Source: CAZMXS01 sp964570325
GTDB taxonomy: Bacteria; Verrucomicrobiota; Kiritimatiellia; CAIQIC01; CAZMXS01
Direction of reading: 5' to 3'
Length of the DNA: 19,911 nt
NCBI GenBank assembly: GCA_964570325.1
Contig: CAZMXS010000084.1
Location: forward strand, 1 to 19,911
Positions 6,744 through 14,008 of this stretch are shown piece after piece. The translations under genes were made by a program, and so were the position numbers. Numbering within the stretch: position 1 is the first letter of the stretch; each line of letters starts with the position of its first letter. The notes below the pieces were generated by a model. That model was not told the origin of the DNA. It made no database searches and saw only the letters and a list, made by a program, of their open reading frames with translations.

Positions 6744-7529
6744 CTAATCCGAACCGCTTTCGGCGCGCCCGCGCCGGAGCAACCAGAAAATGCCGCCCGT
6801 CAATCCGGCAATCGGCAGCAGAAGCGCAGAAAAACCCAGCCAATGGGTGGCCCAACTGCCGGCCAGGATGCCGCCGATAAACCCGCCCAGCACGCGCGAG
6901 CGGACCCGGATGAACGCCCGGTCCGCCGCGCGAATGGCGGCGGGATGGGCGGACGCCTCCCGATCCGGATAAACGCGGTCCACCAACCATTGGGTGGCGA
7001 TCCGCGCGATGCCGACAAGCGTAACGGTCGCGAAAGAGGTAATGACCGGGACATCGCCGACCTTCTCCAGGACGATCATGTGCAGCCCCATGGCCAGCGC
7101 GATCAGGCTCCCCACGGTGACGATCTGCCACGAGTCGGGCGGCAACGGAACCGGCTCGACCCACGCGCGCCCGCCGGCGAACGCGACGAGCAGCGTGAGC
7201 GTTTCCATGATTAACATGGCGGTCGTGATGTGCCACGCATTGACGCGGCGCAAGGCGAGCACTTCCGTGAGCGCGGTGCCGGCCACTGTCCCGAGCAGAA
7301 AAACCGGAATTACCATGCCGTGCAGCCAGCGGGTGTTATCCGCCGTCTGAAGCACCAGCGAGATGCTGAAAAAAACGATATTGCCGGTCAGCATCGTCGC
7401 GAACAGGCGGTATAGCGTAAGCACGGTCAGGACGTCCATAAACCCCGCCACTGCCGCCAGCAGGATGGCGAGGTGATTCGCGGGCCCCGGCGCGAGCTCC
7501 TTTTTCACCGCAATCGGTTCGGCCGCCAT
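6744..7529 (-). CDS. DUF1275 / YoaK family membrane protein
   Basis: The 261-residue protein is strongly hydrophobic, with about six or seven membrane segments (roughly residues 19-44, 72-94, 100-119, 138-158, 165-183, 210-230, 233-250). The first part carries the family pattern: AAVAGFMDVLTVLTLYRLFATMLTGN, an early Gly-x-x-Asp followed by M-x-T-G-N. This matches DUF1275 (YoaK), a widespread inner-membrane family with no established biochemical function. GSLIALAMGLHMIVLEKVG and SFATVTLVGIARIATQWL match the family's later conserved segments. The ATG at 7529 is preceded by AAAGG (7538-7534). The gene lies 173 bases downstream of the secreted-protein locus on the same strand. The 173 bases contain no gene I can see. 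Linkage to that locus is doubtful. Confidence 0.85.
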   Translation of the reverse strand: MAAEPIAVKKELAPGPANHLAILLAAVAGFMDVLTVLTLYRLFATMLTGNIVFFSISLVLQTADNTRWLHGMVIPVFLLGTVAGTALTEVLALRRVNAWHITTAMLIMETLTLLVAFAGGRAWVEPVPLPPDSWQIVTVGSLIALAMGLHMIVLEKVGDVPVITSFATVTLVGIARIATQWLVDRVYPDREASAHPAAIRAADRAFIRVRSRVLGGFIGGILAGSWATHWLGFSALLLPIAGLTGGIFWLLRRGRAESGSD

Positions 7530-7702
7530 GCCGCCTTTGTATCAGGCCCGCATGGACAACTCAAAAAGTTTGTACTGAAGCGGAGCGCGAACATTCTGCC
7601 TCTTTTTCCCAACACGCCGTTCCTTATTGCTTCGATCGGGAGGTGTGGATCTGATGGAGAAATGCATCGCGACGAATCGGCTGTTGCCCGGCGCGGTTTG
7701 CT

Positions 7703-8314
7703 TCAAGGCGCCAGCCGGACCCGATAGAACCACAGGCGTCCATCCGTGGCGGTGCGGTCGGTTTCGACGTTCATCGGCGGCGCTGCGGGGATGTTGGTCC
7801 GCACGGTGAAGGGAAATCCGCCGGCCAGGTTGGTGGCGCGCTCGAGCTGGTAGTGCCGGCCTGTGGCGCTGGCCCAGTTGATCACGATGCCGGCGCCGCC
7901 GGGCGCGACGGGCAGAGCGGTCCCCTGCATGCCGAGGAACGAAGCCGGATTGGTCAGGCTGGTGCCGGCGGCCAGTTCGTTGGCGTTGTCGCAACGGTCG
8001 CCGTCCGGATCATCGAGTGGGCCGTAGACGAGTGATGCGAACCATGCGATCTCCGTCAGGTCGGCGATGCCGTCCGCGTCGTAATCGGTGTTGGTTTCCC
8101 TGGCCCCGTAAACTGCTGTGCGGACGCGGTTGCCGGCCGCATCATGTTGGTACAGGAAGGTTGTGTCCGGCACGGCGCTCGTGCTCCAATGGGCCGCCGC
8201 CAGGCGTCCGGCTGCGTCATAGACGTATTCTTCAGTTCGCGATTCCGCCCAGCCTGCCCGGATGGACAGGGCCAGCAGCATCAATATCCTGAATGCTTTC
8301 ATAATCGTCTTCAT
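7703..8314 (-). CDS. Secreted protein with YD-repeat stub, TSP3-like Ca-binding motifs and C-terminal beta-sandwich
   Basis: The 203-residue protein begins with a signal peptide (1-23, cleavage likely after GWA). Residues ~28-66 hold one and a half YD repeats (EYVYDAAGRL, YQHDAAGNRV), the same unit as the neighbouring RHS protein. Residues ~77-125 carry two acidic loops, DYDADGIADLTE and DPDGDRCDNANE, followed by AAGTSLTNP. This is the TSP3/dockerin-like calcium-binding pattern common in secreted PVC proteins. The rest (~140-203; GIVINWASATGRHYQLERAT, RLWFYRVRL) is a beta-sandwich module often found at the C-terminus of such proteins. It starts 12 bases after the RHS stop, so the two are surely co-transcribed. 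Because it is exported, it is not a cytoplasmic immunity protein. It may be a surface partner of the RHS protein or the remnant of a larger RHS gene. Function unknown. Confidence 0.8.
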   Translation of the reverse strand: MKTIMKAFRILMLLALSIRAGWAESRTEEYVYDAAGRLAAAHWSTSAVPDTTFLYQHDAAGNRVRTAVYGARETNTDYDADGIADLTEIAWFASLVYGPLDDPDGDRCDNANELAAGTSLTNPASFLGMQGTALPVAPGGAGIVINWASATGRHYQLERATNLAGGFPFTVRTNIPAAPPMNVETDRTATDGRLWFYRVRLAP

Positions 8315-8326
8315 GCGTGGCCTGGC

Positions 8327-11300
8327 TTACCGACCGTTCACGCCGCTCCCTTGATCCATCCAATAGATCTCGCCGGATTGCAAGCGGTAGGCGAGCTTGA
8401 TATGCCCGCGCTCGTTCTCGCGCGCGTGGTCGCTGATAAACATGCTGCCGGTCGTATGATCGATATAGACGTCGTAACCGAGATCGCGCGCGCGTTCGAT
8501 CGGGCACGTGGTCGCCTGCTTCCACATATCGTTGAACACCGACCAGTGGACTTGCTCGGTGGGATTGGCCGGCTCGATGAGCAGCCAGGAACGCGAGGAT
8601 GAAAGGTTAAGGCCGGCCCCGGCGCCGAACTCCATGCCCGTGCCGGATTGCGCGGACGACGCGCCGATGTAGGGCCCGAAGCCGACGCCGTAGGCGATGG
8701 CCGAACCGCCCACGAAGTCTTTCAGTTTGTCCGGCGATGTGGGTTCTACGCCGTCCGGCCGGTAATAGCCGATGACCAGTTGCGCGCTGGCGCTGGGTTT
8801 GGTCGCTTTCACCATGGCCGCGGGGTCTTCGGATCCGGCGCCGGTCAAGTAGACGTTCCAGTTGCGATCCACGATAACGCCCACGCCGATTGAAAAGCCG
8901 AATCCGGCCAGATTGCCGCCAACGGAGATGTAGTCGGGCCAGATGACGCGGCTGAACTCCATGTCCCCGCCGGTGTTGCCGCCATAAGGCTCGAGCTGAT
9001 ACATGAACGGAACTTCCTGGCCGCTGGGATCAATCAGATTCATCGGATCGCCATTGGCATAGGCGTACAAATTGGGACCGGCCGCCAAGCCCAGGTCGTC
9101 CTCGCGCAGGAAACGCCCTGCGCGGGGGTCGTAAAACCGCGTCCGCATCAGATACAATCCGGCCGCTTCGGCGGTCACGCCATGCGTACCGAGATACTGA
9201 AACTCATTGTCAAGCGCGCCGGCGGCGGCGACGACCCGCCCGTCCGGGTCGTAGTCGTACGTCTGGACCACGTCGCCCGCCGCGTCGCTAATGGCCGCCA
9301 CGCTGCCGCGCTCGTCGGCATGATAAACACGCATTTGCCCATCCTCGTCCAGACTGTACAGCAGCGCGCCGGTGTAAATGAAATGCCGCGGTGTTGCGCC
9401 GTCTTTCCAGCGGGTGTAGATCCGGCCGTCGTCATTCAGATAACGCGTTTCCACCCCGTTGGTGATTACGCAGACGCGATTGCCGCATGCATCGTAAGCG
9501 TATTGCGCGTATTCCAGCGCGTTACTGACGGCCAACAGGCGGAGTTGAGCGTCATATTGGAAACGGGTTTCCAAGCCTGCCACCCGGGCGTTGGTTACAG
9601 AACCGCGCGCGTCAAAGGCCCACTGGTTGGTGATGGCGTTCGCCGTCTGCGTCAACAGGCGGTTGACCGAATCGTAGACCGACGTGGCAAACCCGGCGAC
9701 CAGCGCGGGCGGGACGGTGGTGGCGGTGGCGCGCGTGCGGCGGATGATCCGGCCGGCCGGATCGTAGGCATAGTCGTATTGCACAATTAATGATCCGTCG
9801 GCCCGTTCATGCCGCAGTGTCAGCATGCGGTCCGCCGCATCGTGCTCAATTAGCGTGCGCGCGCCGTTCGGCAGCTCGATGCGATTCATCCGGCCGGCCG
9901 TGTCGTAGGCAATTACCGTGGCATGCCCCGCCCAGTCCCGGATGCCTGTCAAACGACCGGCTGCGTCGTACTGGTTGGAAACCGCATGATTGCCGGGATA
10001 GATGAACCGCGCGGGACGCCCCGCCGGTGTGTATTCATACTGCATTGCTTGGCCCCACTGGTTGGTGAAAGCGGTGCGGCGATTAAGCAGGTCGTAGGCC
10101 ATAGTGTTGGTGGCGGCGGCATCCGCGACCCGGATTCGGTTGCCTGCCGCGTCATAAGCATTAGTGATCAGTCCGGCGCCGTCCGGCAGGAGCTTCCAAG
10201 CCAGGCGCCCGTTCAGGTCGTAGCCGCATTGAATGATCCGGCCGTCGCGCAGGGTGGATTGGGTGGGGAACCCGCGCGCGTCGTACAGAATGCGTTCCTC
10301 CGCGCCCGCCGGATTCCGGTTGGTGGTGCAGCGGTTCAGGGCGTTGTAGCTGAATTCCCAGGCATGCCCCATGGTGTCCGTCAGGCGGGTGAGATTGCCA
10401 TTGGCGTCGTACTCGAAACGCCGGGTTCCGCCATCGGGCGCGATATGCGCGGTGAGCCGGCCGGCCGCGTCATACTCGAAAGTCTGCGCGCGGCCGGATT
10501 CGTCGGTCAGCCCAATGACCCGGCCGGCGGCGTCGTAGCGGGTGCGGCGCGCGTCGCCCAACGGGTTCGCGCTCTGGACCAGGCGGCCTTCGCTGTCGTA
10601 GGTGTAGTGCCAGGTTTGCCCGGCTGGGTTGCTGACGGTTGCCAGATTGCCGTTGGCATCGTAGCTGAAAACTCGGGTGCGCCCGGCCGTGTCGGTCGCG
10701 GTGACGCGCTGCCCCGCGCGGTTATAAGTGTAGGTCATGCTTACGCCGTCCGGATCCGTTTTTCGGAGCAGCCGCCCCATGGCGTCAAACATATACGTAT
10801 GCCGCCCGCCAAGGGCGTCCACCAGGTTGGTTAGGCGCCCGTTGCCGTCGTACTCATAAAAGGTCCACACCCCGCGCGGCACAAACTCCTGGCTGATCCG
10901 GTTGCCTGCGGCGTCGTACTGGTTGACTGTCTGATAGCCCAGGCTGTCCGTCAGGTTGGTCAGATTGCCCAGGGGATCGAAACCCAGGCGGACAACGGCG
11001 TTGGTGTTGCCGGGCTGGCTGACGGCGCAGGCCCGGCCTAGCGCGTCGTATTGATAGTTGACCACCCCGCCCAGCGGATCCGTGACGCGAGTCAACTGGT
11101 TGTTGCCATTGTAGGTCAGGCGCCACGTGTTGCCGCGTGGATCGGTCAGATTGGTGCGTACGCCGCTGGAGTTGAAACTGCCGCACAGCGTGCTGCCCAG
11201 CGGATCGGTCGTACTGACGGGATTGCCCTTGGCGTCGTATCCATAAGACCATGTGTGGCCCAACTCATTCTGCAGTTGAACCAGGCGATTGGTCGGGCCA

Positions 11301-13903
11301 TACGTGGCGCGCACGACGGCGCCCGCGCGGTCCACGAGTGTGGTTGCGTTGCCGTCGGCGTCATACCGGAAGGTGCGGTTTTGCCCCAGCTTGTCGGACG
11401 CGCCCGCCCGGCGCCCGCGGCTGTCGTACTGGGATTCAACCGCATGGCCGTCCGCGTCCACCAGGCGCCGGATGCGGAAATCCGAATCGTAATATTGAAA
11501 GGAATGCCCGCCGTCGGGCGTGGTGATCTCAACGCCATACAACCCGTCCGTCCCGTTGGTGAAGTAACGAAACGCGGTGATTGCGCCGCGCGCGTCCGTC
11601 TGCCGGATCACGCGGCCGGCCGCGTCATAGGCGTTGCTGTTGACCTGCACCCCGCGCGGATCGGTTTCGCTTACCAGGCGGTGCTGATCGTCATAGGCGA
11701 ACCGCCACTGGTGGCCGCGCAGGTCGCGCAGCGCAACAAGGTTGGTCTGAGCATCATATTGCAGGGTCACGGACAAATTGATGGGGGTTGCCAGCAGGAT
11801 GTTGGTCAGTACTCCGTTGGTGTAGGTGAAGGTAATCGAGCGGTATGCCACGTCGCGCATTTCAGTGAGCAGTTTGGGGCCGGAGCCGTTCTGGGTGAAG
11901 ACGAGGTTCTTGTTGTTCAGATCCGTGATGTAGTTCAAGTATCCGCTGGCGTCGAACAGATAGCGGCGGCCGTCCGGTCGGATGACCACGTACTGCGAAA
12001 AGTTCGTGGTGAGTTGGATTCGATTAGCGGGGTCGGCGGCGCTGAAGACCCCATTGGTCCCACGCTGGTAGAGGTCCTCTCGCCCGTCGCCCCAGCGGAC
12101 GATCGCCAAGTCGCCGGTGACGACGACTTGGATGTTGTAGGAATGACTCCACCCGTAGCCCAGCGGTCCCAGCCGCGACGCGCCCTTGGAATTGTAAAAG
12201 GCTTGGAAATAGACCGGGAGATTGTTGGCCGGCAGGGCGCACAACGGCTTGACCAGCACGTAATTGCCCAGGCCGGGATGCACGGGATCGGAAGCATAGG
12301 GAATATCCTGCCCCGCGCCCAGCCCGGGCATCAATGCCTGCACCTCGATTACCGTGGAGGTCTCTGTGCCGGGCAGGCTGCTGCTGTCAGCCCGGGCCAT
12401 GACTGATAAACGGGCCTCTGCCTCGATTGCGGGATCAACCAGGAACTGGAAGGTCAGGTTGGTTTGGGTGTTGACGGGCATGGCTGGGAAAGACCAGGTT
12501 ACGTTGCTGCCGGTAAAGGTCCCACCGCCTGCGTAGACCGCGCCTGTCGGCAGCGGCAACACCACCTCCAGTCCGGATAACTCGCGCTCGCCGCTGACCA
12601 TCGTGTTCGTGAAGTAGACGGTCTCGCCAGGCGTTGCCAGCGTGGTGTTGGCGGCCAGATCCATCTGGAAAAAGTCCACCGGATAATAGACCAGCGCAGA
12701 ATGATCTCCCATGCCGGCCTGGTTTAGCTTGGCTGCCACGTATGTGTTGCGGCGCGAGTCCAGCCGCACGCAGACCCCCCAGTTCGCCGTGCCGCCCGTT
12801 GCGGGATAGAGTGATCTCCAGCGGTGCGTGCCGTCGGCGGTGAACCATTGAACGAGGAGCCCGCCGCCGGATTTGAAGGCGATCCCGGTGATGACCGCCT
12901 GCCCGCGGTCGTCCACCGCCATCCCGCGTTCGTTCCCGTTGTTGTTGAAAATGAAGCGACAGTCTGTCGGTTGCGTCCATTCCATAATCCCGTTGGCGTC
13001 GTACTTGGTCAACTGGTAGTCGCCGGCGATCCAGACCGCGTTTGAGGGGCCCACCGTCACCGCCTTGCCATTCGTGCCGGCCGCGGCCCACAACGGGTTG
13101 CCTTCCGAGTCGAACTTCATGGTCGTCGTGCCCGTCAGGATCACGTTGGTGTCCGCGTCCAGTGTGATATGGCTGAACCGGTCAGCGGTGTGGCCCGGTG
13201 CGTTATATTGAATCTCCTTGAGCAAGGTTCCGTCCGGCGCATATTTCAGCAGCAAGCCTGCCGACCCGCCCGAGACATTGTGATAGCTGGCCACATACAG
13301 GTTGCCGTCGCCGTCCAGCGCCATGTCCGGCGGCGACTCCCAACTGTGTCCGTAGTTGAGGTGCTCGCGGAACCAGACCTCATTGCCCGAGGTGTCGTAG
13401 CGGATCACCCCGATGGTGCCGGTGTTGCTGTAGCGGTAAACTCCGCCCACGTAGATGTAAGGATCCGCGCCGCCGCTCACGACGACTTTTTCGGCCATGC
13501 CGGTGCGCGTGTTGACCAGCCAGTCTTGCACACCCGCCGGCGAATAGCGGGCGGTGAAAAAGAGCCCGCTGCCGTCGCGCCCTGCCACATAGACGTTGGT
13601 TTGTTCGTCCAGGGCGATGGACATTCCTTGGTGGTAGCCGCCGAAGAAGCGCGCGGTCCATATTGGGTTTCCCTCCGCGTCCAGTTTGATGGTCACCGCG
13701 TTTGTAAACTGCCGGCCGGTGAGGTAGGTGTTGGTTTGCGCGTCCATTGTCATGCTGTGGGCGTAGAACAGCGACTCGGTGCGCGAGATGCGCTCGGGCG
13801 CGCGCATGATCACCGCCGTGGCGCGTTCCGGTATGGCTGCGGCCATGCCGGCGCAAAAGAGTCCCACACCAATGCGCCGGCTGATGGTGAACATGGTTCT
13901 CAT
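8327..13903 (-). CDS. RHS/YD-repeat secreted protein with beta-propeller N-terminus
   Basis: The 1858-residue protein has a signal peptide (~1-30). SBBP/beta-propeller repeats follow (~45-420; TKLDAEGNPIWTARF, ALDEQTNVYVAGRDGSG). Next comes a DUF11-like beta-sandwich (~425-535), then a DUF6531-type segment (~545-640; FYNSKGASRLGPLGYGWSHSY). About 34 YD repeats occupy ~735-1480, followed by the RHS core motif RFYDPRAGRFLREDDLGL. RHS proteins fold into a hollow shell that encloses a C-terminal cargo. The two aspartates linked to self-cleavage in RHS cores are present (Asp1602 in DDLGL and Asp1625 in DPSGQ). Self-cleavage could therefore free a tip of about 230 residues. The tip starts with a glycine-rich stretch (GGNLAGFGFSIGVGVIVDR, FGPYIGASSAQSGTGMEFG) and ends in a polar segment (FISDHARENERGHIKLAYR). 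I recognise no toxin fold. ATG at 13903 follows a G-rich stretch (GGCGGGGG). No immunity gene is evident. Confidence 0.9.
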   Translation of the reverse strand: MRTMFTISRRIGVGLFCAGMAAAIPERATAVIMRAPERISRTESLFYAHSMTMDAQTNTYLTGRQFTNAVTIKLDAEGNPIWTARFFGGYHQGMSIALDEQTNVYVAGRDGSGLFFTARYSPAGVQDWLVNTRTGMAEKVVVSGGADPYIYVGGVYRYSNTGTIGVIRYDTSGNEVWFREHLNYGHSWESPPDMALDGDGNLYVASYHNVSGGSAGLLLKYAPDGTLLKEIQYNAPGHTADRFSHITLDADTNVILTGTTTMKFDSEGNPLWAAAGTNGKAVTVGPSNAVWIAGDYQLTKYDANGIMEWTQPTDCRFIFNNNGNERGMAVDDRGQAVITGIAFKSGGGLLVQWFTADGTHRWRSLYPATGGTANWGVCVRLDSRRNTYVAAKLNQAGMGDHSALVYYPVDFFQMDLAANTTLATPGETVYFTNTMVSGERELSGLEVVLPLPTGAVYAGGGTFTGSNVTWSFPAMPVNTQTNLTFQFLVDPAIEAEARLSVMARADSSSLPGTETSTVIEVQALMPGLGAGQDIPYASDPVHPGLGNYVLVKPLCALPANNLPVYFQAFYNSKGASRLGPLGYGWSHSYNIQVVVTGDLAIVRWGDGREDLYQRGTNGVFSAADPANRIQLTTNFSQYVVIRPDGRRYLFDASGYLNYITDLNNKNLVFTQNGSGPKLLTEMRDVAYRSITFTYTNGVLTNILLATPINLSVTLQYDAQTNLVALRDLRGHQWRFAYDDQHRLVSETDPRGVQVNSNAYDAAGRVIRQTDARGAITAFRYFTNGTDGLYGVEITTPDGGHSFQYYDSDFRIRRLVDADGHAVESQYDSRGRRAGASDKLGQNRTFRYDADGNATTLVDRAGAVVRATYGPTNRLVQLQNELGHTWSYGYDAKGNPVSTTDPLGSTLCGSFNSSGVRTNLTDPRGNTWRLTYNGNNQLTRVTDPLGGVVNYQYDALGRACAVSQPGNTNAVVRLGFDPLGNLTNLTDSLGYQTVNQYDAAGNRISQEFVPRGVWTFYEYDGNGRLTNLVDALGGRHTYMFDAMGRLLRKTDPDGVSMTYTYNRAGQRVTATDTAGRTRVFSYDANGNLATVSNPAGQTWHYTYDSEGRLVQSANPLGDARRTRYDAAGRVIGLTDESGRAQTFEYDAAGRLTAHIAPDGGTRRFEYDANGNLTRLTDTMGHAWEFSYNALNRCTTNRNPAGAEERILYDARGFPTQSTLRDGRIIQCGYDLNGRLAWKLLPDGAGLITNAYDAAGNRIRVADAAATNTMAYDLLNRRTAFTNQWGQAMQYEYTPAGRPARFIYPGNHAVSNQYDAAGRLTGIRDWAGHATVIAYDTAGRMNRIELPNGARTLIEHDAADRMLTLRHERADGSLIVQYDYAYDPAGRIIRRTRATATTVPPALVAGFATSVYDSVNRLLTQTANAITNQWAFDARGSVTNARVAGLETRFQYDAQLRLLAVSNALEYAQYAYDACGNRVCVITNGVETRYLNDDGRIYTRWKDGATPRHFIYTGALLYSLDEDGQMRVYHADERGSVAAISDAAGDVVQTYDYDPDGRVVAAAGALDNEFQYLGTHGVTAEAAGLYLMRTRFYDPRAGRFLREDDLGLAAGPNLYAYANGDPMNLIDPSGQEVPFMYQLEPYGGNTGGDMEFSRVIWPDYISVGGNLAGFGFSIGVGVIVDRNWNVYLTGAGSEDPAAMVKATKPSASAQLVIGYYRPDGVEPTSPDKLKDFVGGSAIAYGVGFGPYIGASSAQSGTGMEFGAGAGLNLSSSRSWLLIEPANPTEQVHWSVFNDMWKQATTCPIERARDLGYDVYIDHTTGSMFISDHARENERGHIKLAYRLQSGEIYWMDQGSGVNGR
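9450..11710 (-). repeat. Tandem YD-repeat coding region
   Basis: This stretch of the RHS gene encodes about 34 units (counted by eye) of roughly 17-22 residues. Most contain a YDAxGR or YDAxGN core followed by T-D-x-x-G. At the DNA level the units share short GC-rich blocks around the Tyr-Asp-Ala-Ala-Gly-Arg codons. The copies have diverged in sequence, which argues against very recent expansion. Such tracts are prone to recombination between copies. Confidence 0.85.
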
Positions 13904-13939
13904 GAAAAAGCCCCCGCCTGGACCCGGCGCGCGAAACCC

Positions 13940-13945
13940 ATTATA
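13940..13945 (-). promoter_or_regulatory. -10 element candidate for the RHS gene
   Basis: On the minus strand this is a perfect TATAAT, 37 bases upstream of the RHS start codon. No good -35 hexamer lies 16-18 bases further upstream. Instead the spacer is flanked by the inverted repeat at 13947-13976, which suggests activator- or repressor-dependent transcription. The RHS gene may therefore also be transcribed separately from the peptidase gene. Confidence 0.4.
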
Positions 13946-13946
13946 T

Positions 13947-13976
13947 CGGTTATCCGGTCGCCAGTGGTATTAACCG
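13947..13976. promoter_or_regulatory. Operator-like inverted repeat upstream of RHS gene
   Basis: CGGTTA (13947-13952) and TAACCG (13971-13976) are a perfect inverted repeat separated by 18 bases, lying just upstream of the TATAAT at 13940-13945. TATCGAAA follows at 13988-13995. The same blocks (CGGTTAT and TATCGAAA) occur upstream of the C25 peptidase gene at 18079-18120, so this is probably a shared regulatory element. Confidence 0.4.
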
Positions 13977-14008
13977 AAAGATGCTAATATCGAAACCGCG
14001 CGGTCCGC

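Noticed and set aside
7530..7570. Promoter TTGAGT-17-TACAAA upstream of the DUF1275 gene on the minus strand
   Set aside because: Each hexamer matches only 4 of 6, and the start site would fall at the start codon, leaving no room for the visible ribosome binding site in the transcript.
9450..11710. Repeated DNA blocks in the RHS gene as a CRISPR-like or satellite array
   Set aside because: The repeats are in-frame codons of the YD motif with diverged sequence and variable spacing, fully explained by the protein.
11051..12406. Plus-strand open frame opposite the RHS gene (451 codons)
   Set aside because: It arises from the repeated GC-rich YD codons on the other strand, and the translation shows no domain.
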